The notes beneath the pieces are model-generated. The model had not been told where the DNA came from and ran no database searches. It saw nothing but the letters and a program-made list of their open reading frames with translations. A program made the position numbers and the translations under genes. Positions 15,304 through 23,671 of a stretch of DNA of 64,000 nt are shown one piece after another; the stretch's first letter is position 1, and each line of letters starts with the position of its first letter. Source of the DNA: DASQYE01 sp036389315 (lineage in GTDB: Bacteria; Acidobacteriota; Blastocatellia; Pyrinomonadales; Pyrinomonadaceae); contig DASVQF010000014.1 of assembly GCA_036389315.1 (NCBI GenBank), positions 1 through 64,000 of the forward strand. Direction: 5' to 3'.

Positions 15304-16728
15304 CTAGATGTCGAAGTACATGCCGAACTCAAGCGGGTGCGGCCGCATCCGAAGGGGCTGTATCTCCTTCTCTCGCTTGTACGTGATCCAGCGATCAATG
15401 ATCTGCGGCGTGAAGACATCGCCCTTGAGCAGAAAGTCATGGTCGGCTTCGAGCGCCGCCAGCGATTGGTCGAGTGAGCCGGGAAGGCTCGGCACGTCCT
15501 TCAAGGCTTCGGGCGACAGGTCGTAGATGTCCTTGTCTAAAGGCTCTCCCGGCTCGATGCGGTTCTGGATGCCGTCGAGTCCGGCCAGCAGCATCGCCGA
15601 GAAGGCCAGGTATGGATTGCAGCTCGGGTCGGGCGGTCGAAACTCCAAACGCTTCTGCTTCGGGTTGGTCGAGAACATTGGAATACGCACCGCCGCCGAG
15701 CGATTGCGCGCTGAATAAGCGAGATTGACAGGAGCTTCAAAGCCGGGCACCAGTCGCTTGTAACTGTTCGTGGTCGGAGCGGCGAAAGCGACAATCGCAG
15801 GAGCATGCTTCAGCAACCCGCCAATGTAATAACGCGCGAGGTCTGAGAGCCCAGCGTAACCATCGCCGGCAAAGAGCGGCTTCTCGTCTTTCCAGAGCGA
15901 CTGGTGACAGTGCATCCCACTGCCGTTGTCTCCGTAGAGCGGCTTCGGCATGAAGGTGGCCGCCTTGCCATACTGGTAGGCTGTGTTGCGTACCACGTAC
16001 TTGAAGATTTGCAGATTGTCGGCCGTGCCGAGAAGCGTCGAGAAGCGGAAATCAATCTCGCACTGCCCGGCCGTGGCGACTTCGTGGTGATGACACTCGA
16101 CGCTGATGCCGCACTGCGCCAGCGTGAGCGAGATTTCGGAGCGCAGGTCGCTCAAAGAATCGGCCGGCGGGACGGGCACGTAGCCCTCTTTGCCGCGTAT
16201 TCGATAACCCAGGTTTGTGCCATGAAACTCGTCCGCCGCGCGCCCGCTATTCCAGTGCCCTTCGTCGGAATCGACTGTGAACCCGGCCGAATTCTGCTCG
16301 TTGTGATACTTGACTGAATCGAAGACGAAGAACTCGGCTTCGGGGCCGAAGTTGGCCGTGTCTGCGAGGCCGGTAAAGCGCAGGTAGCTTTCGGCCCTGC
16401 GGGCCACCGAGCGCGGGTCAAAGGCGTAGCCCTCTTTCGTGATCGGGTCAACGACGTTGGCGATCAGACAGAGCGTCGGCTCTTCCGAGAACGGCTCCAT
16501 CCAGTAGCGCGTAGCGTCCGGAACCAGCAGCATGTCCGATTCGTTGATCGCGGCCCACCCGCGTAAACTTGAGGCGTCGAAACCGAAGCCGTCTTCAAAA
16601 GAGCTTTCCGCAAGCTGGTCGATGGGGAAAGTTAAATGATGCCAGGCTCCCGGCAAATCCGTAAATCGTACCGAGACAAATTTTGCCCCCTGGTCGGCGG
16701 CGTACTTCAAGGCGGTTTTAGCGTTCAT
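15304..16728 (-). CDS. glnA: Type I glutamine synthetase
   Basis: A 474-residue enzyme that makes glutamine from glutamate, ammonia and ATP as a dodecamer in the cytoplasm. Visible signatures are FGFDASSLRGW near the start, the metal/ATP motif NFGPEAEFFVFD, CHHHEVATAGQCEIDFRF, KPLYGDNGSGMHCHQS, APTTNSYKRLVPGFEAPVNL and RIPMFSTNPKQKRLEFRPPD. The loop DKDIYDLSPEALKDVPSLPG contains the tyrosine that GlnE adenylylates, so the enzyme belongs to the adenylylated I-beta class. This agrees with glnE being nearby. ATG 16728 is chosen because AGGAG lies 6-7 nt upstream; an in-frame start at 16749 is less likely. Its promoter is at 16876-16903. Confidence 0.96.
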   Translation of the reverse strand: MNAKTALKYAADQGAKFVSVRFTDLPGAWHHLTFPIDQLAESSFEDGFGFDASSLRGWAAINESDMLLVPDATRYWMEPFSEEPTLCLIANVVDPITKEGYAFDPRSVARRAESYLRFTGLADTANFGPEAEFFVFDSVKYHNEQNSAGFTVDSDEGHWNSGRAADEFHGTNLGYRIRGKEGYVPVPPADSLSDLRSEISLTLAQCGISVECHHHEVATAGQCEIDFRFSTLLGTADNLQIFKYVVRNTAYQYGKAATFMPKPLYGDNGSGMHCHQSLWKDEKPLFAGDGYAGLSDLARYYIGGLLKHAPAIVAFAAPTTNSYKRLVPGFEAPVNLAYSARNRSAAVRIPMFSTNPKQKRLEFRPPDPSCNPYLAFSAMLLAGLDGIQNRIEPGEPLDKDIYDLSPEALKDVPSLPGSLDQSLAALEADHDFLLKGDVFTPQIIDRWITYKREKEIQPLRMRPHPLEFGMYFDI

Positions 16729-16875
16729 GGTTTCTCCTGAAAGTGACAAAAAGGAGTGTTAGAGGTGCTTCGGCGCGCTTCGTTGGCCAGCGGGCCGGTC
16801 TGGTTAGAGGCTCTTCCTGTAGTGGTAAAATGGAGCGTGCGTCCATCCGTAATGCGGCGCTTAAAAAAGCCTTGC

Positions 16876-16903
16876 ATTATATTCCCGCCCCGCGCCTTGT
16901 CAA
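16876..16903 (-). promoter_or_regulatory. Consensus sigma-70-type promoter for glnA
   Basis: Read on the minus strand, TTGACA (16903-16898) and TATAAT (16881-16876) are both perfect and lie 16 bp apart. Transcription would start about 140 bp before the glnA ATG. The 16729-16875 stretch is then a long untranslated leader in which I see no clear structure. Confidence 0.75.
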
Positions 16904-17023
16904 GCTTTTCGCCGACGGCGGACGGCGGCAAGCGTCGGTGACGCGTCCCCTTCCCTCCTTAAACCTTTACATCACGCCGACTTATACACGCCGATGGGTC
17001 GCCGGGCCCGAAAAAAATAGTTT

Positions 17024-17052
17024 TTGACCCTCCCAGCATTTTCTGTTACATT
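17024..17052 (+). promoter_or_regulatory. Promoter for speA
   Basis: TTGACC (17024-17029), a 17-bp spacer and TACATT (17047-17052) match a sigma-70-type promoter. They leave about 110 bp of leader before the TTG start of speA. It diverges from the glnA promoter. Confidence 0.6.
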
Positions 17053-17074
17053 GCAAAGCCTTAGTGTTCCAGCC

Positions 17075-17119
17075 ATGCATCTCCACTACGGCGCTTGTAC
17101 AGGGAGGCGATAGCGCCTC
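17075..17119 (+). promoter_or_regulatory. speA leader with a 12-codon ORF and hairpin
   Basis: ATG 17075 opens a 12-residue frame (MHLHYGACTGRR) ending at TAG 17111-17113 with two arginine codons just before the stop. The stop lies in the loop of a perfect hairpin GAGGCG-ATAG-CGCCTC (17104-17119). Outer bases CTTGTAC and GTACGAG can also pair. The arrangement recalls leader-peptide control, but no ribosome site is evident for the small ORF. Confidence 0.3.
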
Positions 17120-17171
17120 TTAGTACGAGAGCCATGCTTACGCAAGAGGACGGCAGGGGGGAAACCGCGAA

Positions 17172-19115
17172 TTGACCACGGCAATCGAGCAAACGCTTGA
17201 AACTTATGGCATAGAAAACTGGGGGGCCGGTTACTTCGACGTTAATCGCAAGGGTAACTTGATCGTCCATCCCACTGAGAACGACAGTCGCGCGGCCGAC
17301 TTGAAAGAGATCATAGACGATCTTCAGCGACGCGGCATCGGCACCCCCGTCCTGCTGCGCTTCCCTCAACTTCTCACCGCACAGGTCAGAAAGCTGCAAC
17401 GCGCCTTCAGTAAATCCATACGCGAGTACGAGTATCAGGGCTCGCACATGTGCGTCTACCCGATGAAGGTCAACCAGCAGCGCGCCGTCGTCGAGGAGTA
17501 CCTGCGCGAGGGCTCGCGTTACGACTTCGGGCTCGAAGCCGGATCGAAGGCAGAGCTTTACGCCGCGCTCGCCCTCGACCAGCCTTCTGAAAGCCTGCTT
17601 GTCTTGAACGGCTTCAAGGACGAGGAGTTCATCGAGCTGGCTTTCATCGGCGCGCAGAGCGGCAAGCGAGTCGTCATCGTCATCGAGAAGCTGAACGAGC
17701 TTGACCACATACAGCGCATGGTCGAGCGTTACTCTGAGGGCGTGATGCCGATGATCGGCATGAGAGTCAAGCTCTACTCTAAGGGGAGCGGGCGCTGGGA
17801 GAAGTCCGGCGGCGAGGCGGCCAAGTTCGGGTTGACGACGACGGAGATTCTCGAAGTCATTCAACGCCTGCAACAGTCCAGGCAGATAGACATGCTGCGC
17901 CTCCTGCACTTTCACATCGGCTCGCAGCTCACAGACATCAAGCGCATCAAGAACGCCATGAAAGAGGCCGCGCGCGTCTACGCCAAGATTCACCAGATGA
18001 AAGTGCCGATTGATCTGCTGGACGTTGGCGGCGGGATGGCCGTTGACTACGACGGCTCGAAGACGGCCTTTGATTCCTCGGCGAACTACACGGCGCAGGA
18101 GTTCGCCAACGACGTTATCTACACCATCAAGCAGGTGTGCGACGACGAGAACGTGCCGCACCCGACCATCATTCAGGAGTCGGGCCGCTTCCTGGCGGCC
18201 TATCACGCCATCGTCGTCACCAACGTCGTTGACGAGATCGAAACCGTAGTCGAAGACATTACGCCCATAGCCATTGACGACGACGACCCGCAGGTGGTCG
18301 TAGAGCTTGGCGACCTGCGCGAGACCATCAGCGTCAAAAATTATCGTGAGTATTACCACGACGCCCTGGAACATCGCGAAGAGCTGTTCACACTCTTCAA
18401 CCTCGGCATCATCTCGCTGGAAGACCGCGCGAAAGGCGAAGTCCTCTTCTGGGATGTCTGCGAGCGCGCGGACAAGTACGCGCAGCAGGCCAAGTACGTC
18501 TCCGAAGAGTTCGGCGACCTGCGCCGACTGCTCTGCGCGAAGTACCTGACCAACTTTTCGGTCTTCCGCTCCGTGCCGGATCATTGGGCCCTGGATCAGC
18601 TCTTTCCCATCGTGCCGATTCACGGCCTGAACCGCCCTCCCTCAGAGTACGCGACGCTGTGCGATATAACCTGTGATTCGGACGGTGTGGTTGACAAGTT
18701 CGTTGACCTGCACGATGTCAAACAGGTCTTGGAGCTTCACCCCCTGGTGCAGGGCGAGCCCTACTATCTGGCCTTCATGCTCGTCGGCGCTTATCAGGAG
18801 GTGATGGGCAACAATCACAACCTGTTCGGCGCGCCCAACGAAGCGCACATACACATTGACGACGACGGCTACCTGATTAAGAAAGTGATTCGCGGCACGT
18901 CCATCGGCGAAGCGGCCGAGCGCGCACGCTACGAGCGCAGCATGTTGCACGACGGCTTCCGCCGCCTCGTCGCTCAGCGCGTCAAGCAGGAAGAGCTGAC
19001 GGAGGCCGAGGCCGCCGAGATTATAGAGTTTTACGAGTCGCGTTTTGACGCCTACACCTATCTGGCCGTGAACGGAAAACAGAACCGTGGCAAGCGTAGG
19101 AGGGATGACGGATGA
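17172..19115 (+). CDS. speA: Biosynthetic arginine decarboxylase
   Basis: A 647-residue PLP enzyme converting arginine to agmatine, the first step of putrescine synthesis. Seen are the opening YGIENWGAGYFDVNRKGN, the PLP lysine motif VYPMKVNQQ, LHFHIGSQLTDI, DVGGGMAVDYDGS, IIQESGRFLAAYHAI and a C-terminal HIDDDGYLIKKVIRG. The length and order match the fold-III SpeA family. The start is TTG 17172 with a G-rich ribosome site (GGGGGGAA) about 10 nt upstream. The last codons and the stop lie in the left arm of the 19101-19186 hairpin. It is followed by a deoxyhypusine-synthase-like gene and, after a regulator, by agmatinase, giving a complete polyamine route. Confidence 0.95.
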   Translation: MTTAIEQTLETYGIENWGAGYFDVNRKGNLIVHPTENDSRAADLKEIIDDLQRRGIGTPVLLRFPQLLTAQVRKLQRAFSKSIREYEYQGSHMCVYPMKVNQQRAVVEEYLREGSRYDFGLEAGSKAELYAALALDQPSESLLVLNGFKDEEFIELAFIGAQSGKRVVIVIEKLNELDHIQRMVERYSEGVMPMIGMRVKLYSKGSGRWEKSGGEAAKFGLTTTEILEVIQRLQQSRQIDMLRLLHFHIGSQLTDIKRIKNAMKEAARVYAKIHQMKVPIDLLDVGGGMAVDYDGSKTAFDSSANYTAQEFANDVIYTIKQVCDDENVPHPTIIQESGRFLAAYHAIVVTNVVDEIETVVEDITPIAIDDDDPQVVVELGDLRETISVKNYREYYHDALEHREELFTLFNLGIISLEDRAKGEVLFWDVCERADKYAQQAKYVSEEFGDLRRLLCAKYLTNFSVFRSVPDHWALDQLFPIVPIHGLNRPPSEYATLCDITCDSDGVVDKFVDLHDVKQVLELHPLVQGEPYYLAFMLVGAYQEVMGNNHNLFGAPNEAHIHIDDDGYLIKKVIRGTSIGEAAERARYERSMLHDGFRRLVAQRVKQEELTEAEAAEIIEFYESRFDAYTYLAVNGKQNRGKRRRDDG

Positions 19116-19186
19116 GGGCCGCAGGGATGAAAAGAAAGCTTAACTGCTTTTCATTCATCCCTGCGGCCCTCCGCCCTCATCCCTTC
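19101..19186. repeat. Intergenic hairpin element built on GGATGAG words
   Basis: GGGCCGCAGGGATGA (19117-19131) pairs exactly with its complement near 19155-19169. Flanking GGATGACGGATGA and CCGCCCTCATCCCT extend the stem. The loop contains AAAGCTT. The stop codon of speA lies in the left arm. It is probably a transcription terminator or mRNA-stabilising structure. Confidence 0.8.
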
Positions 19187-19235
19187 CTTAGCTCATCACT
19201 TCTTTCTTATTGATGAAAAGGATTGAGAGACTCCT

Positions 19236-20297
19236 ATGGTGACGCAGCGAAAACCGAAACCCTCTAAGTATCTCACCGTGCCGACCAGGCCCGTGCAGGT
19301 TGACCGCGACCGCTCGGTTGCGGGGCTGCTGGAAAAGATGGAGGGCACGGGCTTCGGCGGCCGTCAGTTGGCCGAAGCGCATCGTATCTGGCTCGACATG
19401 CTGGGCGACAACACGACCATCCTCGTCGCCGCATCGGGCGCGCTCATCCCGGCCGGCATGCGCCGTCTTCTCGCCTACGTCATCAAGAACCGTTTCGTTG
19501 ACGTGCTGGTGCTTTCCGGCTCGATGCTCTTTCACGACCTGCACGAGACTCTGGGCCGCCATCACTTCCAGGCCCATCCCAGTATGACCGATGCCGAGCT
19601 TGAGGCTTCGCAGATCAATCGCATGTGGGACTTGCTCGCGAGCGACGAAGAGTACCGCGAGGCGGACGAATGGGTCGGCGGTTTCACTAACCAACTGGAT
19701 CAGACGCGCCCCTATTCGACGCGCGAGTTCCTGCACCTGTTGGGGCGCGAGCTGGCCGAGATCGCCACCGAAGACGGCGTGCTCACCTCGGCCTACAAGG
19801 CCAGGGTTCCCATCTTCTGCCCGGCCATCGCCGACAGCGCCATCAGCATAGGCATTGCCGCCGCGCGCTTCGAGAAGAAGAACAACTTCCAGTTCGACAT
19901 CGTGCAGGACGTGCTGGACATGACGCAGATCGCCGCCCGGGCGCGCGTCACGGGCGTCCTTAACCTCGGCGGCGGAACCAGCAAGAGCTTCATACAGCAG
20001 ACGGAAATCTCCACCAACATCGTCAAAATCCCGGCGCGCGGCCACAAGTACGCCATCCAGATTGCCACCGACGCTCCGCATCCCGGCGGCCGCTCTAACG
20101 CCATAGCCTTCGACGAATCGCTCGTCTACGGCAAGCTCGCGCGCGGCGCGCGCACGGCCTACGTCAACTGCGACTCGACCATCGCGCTCCCCATCCTCGT
20201 CACAGCCCTCTCGCAAACCGCCGCCAAGTACATGAAGGGACGCAAGCGGCCCAACTTCACCTTCACGGGACGCGACCTGACGATTGAAGTGCCGTAA
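19236..20297 (+). CDS. Deoxyhypusine synthase-like protein (probable homospermidine synthase-type)
   Basis: A 353-residue protein of the deoxyhypusine synthase family, which transfers an aminobutyl group from spermidine by an NAD-dependent reaction. In bacteria, members next to speA and agmatinase are generally thought to make homospermidine or related amines, since bacteria lack eIF5A. Visible are NTTILVAASGALIPAGMR, VLSGSMLFHDLHETLGRHHF, VPIFCPAIADSAISIG, VLNLGGGTSKSFIQQ with the lysine at the place of the catalytic DHS lysine, and TDAPHPGGRSNA. It lies 120 bp after speA, separated by a hairpin, and is followed by the MerR gene. Confidence 0.88.
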   Translation: MVTQRKPKPSKYLTVPTRPVQVDRDRSVAGLLEKMEGTGFGGRQLAEAHRIWLDMLGDNTTILVAASGALIPAGMRRLLAYVIKNRFVDVLVLSGSMLFHDLHETLGRHHFQAHPSMTDAELEASQINRMWDLLASDEEYREADEWVGGFTNQLDQTRPYSTREFLHLLGRELAEIATEDGVLTSAYKARVPIFCPAIADSAISIGIAAARFEKKNNFQFDIVQDVLDMTQIAARARVTGVLNLGGGTSKSFIQQTEISTNIVKIPARGHKYAIQIATDAPHPGGRSNAIAFDESLVYGKLARGARTAYVNCDSTIALPILVTALSQTAAKYMKGRKRPNFTFTGRDLTIEVP

Positions 20298-20319
20298 AGA
20301 GAGTTGCAGCAACCGAGAG

Positions 20320-20363
20320 AGCAGCCAGTAGCCGGTAGAAAACATTCTGCTGCCTGCTGGCTA
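20320..20363. repeat. Imperfect inverted repeat after the DHS-like gene
   Basis: AGCCAGTAGCCGGTAG on the left and CTGCTGCCTGCTGGCT on the right pair partly over a short loop. It is a weak terminator-like hairpin. Its word CAGTAGC repeated within the arm recalls the other word-built hairpins of this region. Confidence 0.35.
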
Positions 20364-20408
20364 TTATTTTGTCTCGATGCCGATCAATATTTTTTTTGAA
20401 AAAAGGGC

Positions 20409-20439
20409 TTGACCCTGACGTTGCGTCAGGCCGTAGGAT
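20409..20439 (+). promoter_or_regulatory. MerR-type promoter with operator between -35 and -10
   Basis: TTGACC (20409-20414) and TAGGAT (20434-20439) are separated by 19 bp, the over-long spacing typical of promoters twisted open by MerR-family activators. The perfect palindrome CCTGACG-TTG-CGTCAGG (20414-20430) overlaps the -35 end and fills the spacer. It lies 25 bp before the MerR/TipAS start codon, so autoregulation is very likely. Confidence 0.85.
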
Positions 20440-20464
20440 TCTGGTCGGGAAGGGGGACGCACGG

Positions 20465-21220
20465 ATGTTGACGACGGGGAAGCTGTACCAGGCGAGCGAG
20501 TTCGCCGCGCTGACGGGCGTGACCGTGCGGGCGCTGCATCACTACGACCGCACTGGGCTGTTGAAGCCGAGCGGGCGCACAAGCAGCGGCTATCGTCTCT
20601 ACGGCGCGAAGGATTTGGCGCGCTTACAGCAGATCGTGACGTTGAAATTCACGGGGATGCCCCTCAAGCAGATTAAAGAGATTCTCGACCACGATGCGTT
20701 CGAGCTACGGGCGGCGCTCCGCCTACAGCGCGAGATTCTCGGGGAGAAGCGCAGGCGGCTGGAAATGGCGATCAGCGCCATCGAACAGGCCGAGCGTTTG
20801 ATACGGACGAACGGCGAGCCGGATTGGCAAGCGTTCGCGAAGATAATCGAGGTGATAATGATGCAGAACGAATGGGAATGGGTGAAGAAATATTACACAG
20901 AGGAGCAGCTACAGGAGTTGGCCCACCGGGCGACGCCCGAAGTGTTGGAGAAGGGGCAGCGCGATTGGGCCACGCTCTTGAAGGACGTGGAAGCGGCTAT
21001 CTCAGAAGGCGTTGACCCGGCGAGCGAGAGGGCCCAGGCGCTTGCCGCCCGCTGGTCGGCGCTGATCGAAAGCTTCACGGGAGGCAACCCCGCGATTCTG
21101 GAAAGCCTCAAGAACCTGTACAGGGATCAGGCCAACTGGCCCGCAGGGGCCGAGAAGCCTTACAGCGACGGAGCGATGGCTTTCATCACTCAAGCGCAGG
21201 CGGCAGGCAAGAAGGAATGA
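20465..21220 (+). CDS. MerR-family regulator with TipAS-like ligand-binding domain
   Basis: A 251-residue protein. The N-terminal 75 residues are a MerR winged helix (LYQASEFAALTGVTVRALHH, YDRTGLLKPS, SGYRLYGAKDLARLQQI, GMPLKQIKEILD). A dimerising helix (LQREILGEKRRRLEMAISAI) follows. The C-terminal half has the TipAS-type pattern EWEWVKKYYTEEQLQELAHR, then WATLLKDVEAAISEGVDP and ALAARWSALIESFTGGNP. TipAS domains bind bulky antibiotics or hydrophobic ligands. ATG 20465 follows a G-rich site and its own MerR-type promoter. It interrupts the polyamine genes, and nothing shows that it controls them. Confidence 0.92.
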   Translation: MLTTGKLYQASEFAALTGVTVRALHHYDRTGLLKPSGRTSSGYRLYGAKDLARLQQIVTLKFTGMPLKQIKEILDHDAFELRAALRLQREILGEKRRRLEMAISAIEQAERLIRTNGEPDWQAFAKIIEVIMMQNEWEWVKKYYTEEQLQELAHRATPEVLEKGQRDWATLLKDVEAAISEGVDPASERAQALAARWSALIESFTGGNPAILESLKNLYRDQANWPAGAEKPYSDGAMAFITQAQAAGKKE

Positions 21221-21318
21221 GCCCGTCACAAGGCCCATTCCTTTCATCATCCCTCACACGATTCCTTCGCCATGCTGCTCGCTTGTCACTCGCCGCTGCT
21301 GACTTTAAACTACTCGCC

Positions 21319-22227
21319 ATGTCAGAATCAGCGCAGCTTCCGATGAACTTCGGCGGGATTGCCGAAGAAGAGTTTTCGAGCTTTGAGAGCGCGCGCATAC
21401 TCGTCTGGCCTGTCGCTTATGAGGGCACAGTCTCTTACGGGACGGGGACGGGGCGCGGGGCCGAGGCGATCATAGACGCTTCGCGCAACATGGAGCTCTA
21501 CGACGAGGAGACCGATGCGGAGGTCTACAAGCTGGGCATCCATACTCTCGAAGAGTCGGCTTCGGTTGAGCCGCCCGCACGGATGATGCAGGCGCTTTAC
21601 GAGCGCGCGCGCGAGCTTGTCTCTCCCGGCAAGTTCGTCGCGATGATCGGGGGGGAGCATTCCGTGAGCGCGCCCGTCATACGGGCCCACGCCGAACGCT
21701 ACGAGAATCTTTCCGTCCTGCAAATAGACGCGCACGCAGACCTGCGCGACACCTACGACGGCACGCCGCACTCGCACGCCTCCATCATGGCGCGCGTCAC
21801 AAAGGACATGCGCCTGCCCTCTGTGCAATGCGGCATCCGCTCGATCTCGGCCGAAGAGGCGCGCGCGCTTCACAATCTGCCGACGCGCATCTTCTGGGCC
21901 AAAGACATAGCGGGCCGCACGGATTGGTGGGACGAGGCCGTAGAGGGCTTGACCGAGAACGTATACCTGACGATTGACATTGACGGCTTAGACCCTTCGC
22001 TGGTGGCGCAGACCGGGACGCCTGAGCCGGGGGGCCTCGGGTGGTATGAGGTCGTCGGCCTCGTCCGCACGCTCGCGCGCAAGCGGCGCGTGGTCGGCAT
22101 GGACTTGACGGAATATTCCTACGTCGAAGGCTTCAACGCTTCGGCCTTCCTCTGCGCCAAGCTCATCTACAAATCGCTCGCCTTCATCTTTGAATCACAG
22201 ACCGAGCGCGTGCGGAAGAAGGGCTGA
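21319..22227 (+). CDS. speB: Agmatinase (ureohydrolase family)
   Basis: A 302-residue manganese enzyme hydrolysing agmatine to putrescine and urea. All ureohydrolase metal motifs are visible: GGEHS, IDAHADLRD, HASIMARV and DIDGLDPSL, with a TGTPEPGGLGW loop. ATG 21319 (MSESAQLPMNF) is preferred. An upstream in-frame start at 21217 would add a stretch read from low-complexity intergenic sequence. No good ribosome site is seen at either. The stop TGA lies in the left arm of the next hairpin. With speA it completes arginine to agmatine to putrescine. Confidence 0.93.
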   Translation: MSESAQLPMNFGGIAEEEFSSFESARILVWPVAYEGTVSYGTGTGRGAEAIIDASRNMELYDEETDAEVYKLGIHTLEESASVEPPARMMQALYERARELVSPGKFVAMIGGEHSVSAPVIRAHAERYENLSVLQIDAHADLRDTYDGTPHSHASIMARVTKDMRLPSVQCGIRSISAEEARALHNLPTRIFWAKDIAGRTDWWDEAVEGLTENVYLTIDIDGLDPSLVAQTGTPEPGGLGWYEVVGLVRTLARKRRVVGMDLTEYSYVEGFNASAFLCAKLIYKSLAFIFESQTERVRKKG

Positions 22228-22297
22228 GGGATGAGGGATGAAGCAAAAGCTTTGGTCTTTTATTCATCCCCCAGCCCTCATCCCTCATCCCTTCTTT
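22215..22297. repeat. Intergenic hairpin element built on GGATGAG words, convergent genes
   Basis: GGGCTGAGGGATGAGGGATGA on the left pairs with repeats of TCATCCC, CAGCCC and CATCCC on the right (22262-22293), with a one-unit slip. The loop holds AAAAGCTTT. It separates the convergent speB and ABC ATPase genes and contains the speB stop, so a bidirectional terminator is likely. Confidence 0.75.
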
Positions 22298-22298
22298 A

Positions 22299-23132
22299 TT
22301 AGCCGAGCCATTCCAGCACGTCCTCTCCCGTGCGGCGTGTGCCGCCGACCACGCGTATGAAATAGTCTTCGAGCGACATGGGCCCGGCGGGCTCGGCTTG
22401 ACCGTCGCCTTCGACGCGAATGCCGTGGCGCAGCTCTTCGAGCGGCCCGGCCGCCACCAGACGCCCCTGCGAGATGATGGCTATGTCGGTGCAGAGCCTT
22501 TCGACGATCTCCAGGACGTGCGAGGTGAGGAAGACTGTCAGGCCGCGCGCGGTGAGCCTTGAGAGCAAATCCTTGAGCGTGCGCGAGGCGATCACGTCTA
22601 TGCCCTCGAACGGCTCGTCAAGAAAAAGTATCTCGGGACGGTGAATGAGGGCGCAGGCTAGAGACAGCTTCTTCTTCATCCCGTGCGAGTATTCGACCGT
22701 AAGCTTTCGCGGCTCCGAGTCCAGCTCCATCAGGGCGAGCAGCTCGCTCGTGCGCTCCGCGATCTCAGCCTTCGAGAGCCCGTACATGCGCCCCGTGAAG
22801 GTGAGCATCTCGCGGCCCGTCAGACGCTCGAAGAGGTTCAGGTCTTCGGGCACGACGCCGATGCGCCGTTTGACTTCGAGGGCTTCTGTCTCTATGTCTC
22901 GCCCGAGCACGCGGACGCGCCCTGCTGTGGGCGCAAGCAGGCCCGTCAGCATTTTGATGGTCGTGGATTTGCCCGCCCCGTTTGGGCCCAGGAAGCCGAA
23001 GAAGCGCCCGCGCTCGACCGTCAGGTTGAGATGATCTACGGCCGTGAAATCTCCGAAGCGGCGCACCAGTCCCGAAGTCTCGACCGCCGGAGAAGGAGAA
23101 GAAGTTTTCCGGGCCGCGTCTACATTCATCAT
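22299..23132 (-). CDS. ABC transporter ATP-binding protein (ABC-2 type)
   Basis: A 277-residue ATPase from ATG 23132 (TTG 23138 would add two residues). It has Walker A (GPNGAGKST), Q-loop region (VVPEDLNLF), signature (EYSHGMKKKLSLACALIH), Walker B (EILFLDEPFEG) and an H-loop (TSHVLE). It resembles drug- or lipid-export ATPases of the CcmA/NatA type. No permease gene is next to it in this window, so its partner must be encoded elsewhere. It is the only gene of its unit that can be seen, lying after the PilZ gene on the same strand. Confidence 0.92.
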   Translation of the reverse strand: MMNVDAARKTSSPSPAVETSGLVRRFGDFTAVDHLNLTVERGRFFGFLGPNGAGKSTTIKMLTGLLAPTAGRVRVLGRDIETEALEVKRRIGVVPEDLNLFERLTGREMLTFTGRMYGLSKAEIAERTSELLALMELDSEPRKLTVEYSHGMKKKLSLACALIHRPEILFLDEPFEGIDVIASRTLKDLLSRLTARGLTVFLTSHVLEIVERLCTDIAIISQGRLVAAGPLEELRHGIRVEGDGQAEPAGPMSLEDYFIRVVGGTRRTGEDVLEWLG

Positions 23133-23206
23133 GGACAAGCTTTTATGCGCGGCGCGCGCTTGCGGTCAAGTGCGCGGGGAGTAGTTGCGGGAGATGGCCC
23201 GGCGGC

Positions 23207-23539
23207 TCAGGCCGTAGGCGAAGGCGCTCGCTCTTTCATCGTCTTCAAGAGCATCTGAAGCAAGCCCTGCTCCGTGCCCGTCAAATCCTTGAAGCGGATG
23301 GCGAAGCCCCTGCCCCGGACTTTGTGTGCGACGATGCCCCTCAAGTCCATCCGCATGACCGAGGGGACGCGAATCTCGACCTCCACGAAATCGCCCACCA
23401 TGACCTCTTCGGCCGTCGCAATGAAGCAGCCGTGCAGGCTGATGTCCGCGACCGTGCCTTCGTGCTTGGCCTGCGCGCTCTTCCACTCGGTATTGAGATG
23501 CACACGGACTCGTTCAGATTTTCTTCGCTCCTGCTGCAT
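23207..23539 (-). CDS. PilZ-domain protein
   Basis: A 110-residue stand-alone PilZ domain. It carries both c-di-GMP-binding motifs: R-K-S-E-R near the N-terminus (RxxxR) and D-I-S-L-H-G (DxSxxG) near residue 32, followed by VGDFVEVEIRVP and the C-terminal FAIRFKDLTGTEQGLL. It probably acts as a c-di-GMP receptor affecting motility, secretion or polysaccharide synthesis; the target is unknown. A downstream hairpin (23672-23760) lies upstream of its start, between it and the phosphodiesterase-like gene. Confidence 0.88.
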   Translation of the reverse strand: MQQERRKSERVRVHLNTEWKSAQAKHEGTVADISLHGCFIATAEEVMVGDFVEVEIRVPSVMRMDLRGIVAHKVRGRGFAIRFKDLTGTEQGLLQMLLKTMKERAPSPTA

Positions 23540-23671
23540 AGTCGTGAGATGACAGCTCCCTTCAGTCAGAGATGTTGGGCGAGGCGGATTACAGAGGCAT
23601 TACGCGACGCGAGATTCAGGGGCCCGGCCCGAGCGGTCAAGGCTTGGCGTCGGGACGACAGTATAACATAA

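Noticed and set aside
17061..18623. Minus-strand open frame of 520 codons
   Set aside because: It is antisense to speA, whose motifs are certain. Composition is shadow-like.
19188..20345. Minus-strand open frame of 385 codons
   Set aside because: It is antisense to the deoxyhypusine-synthase-like gene and starts in a hairpin repeat.
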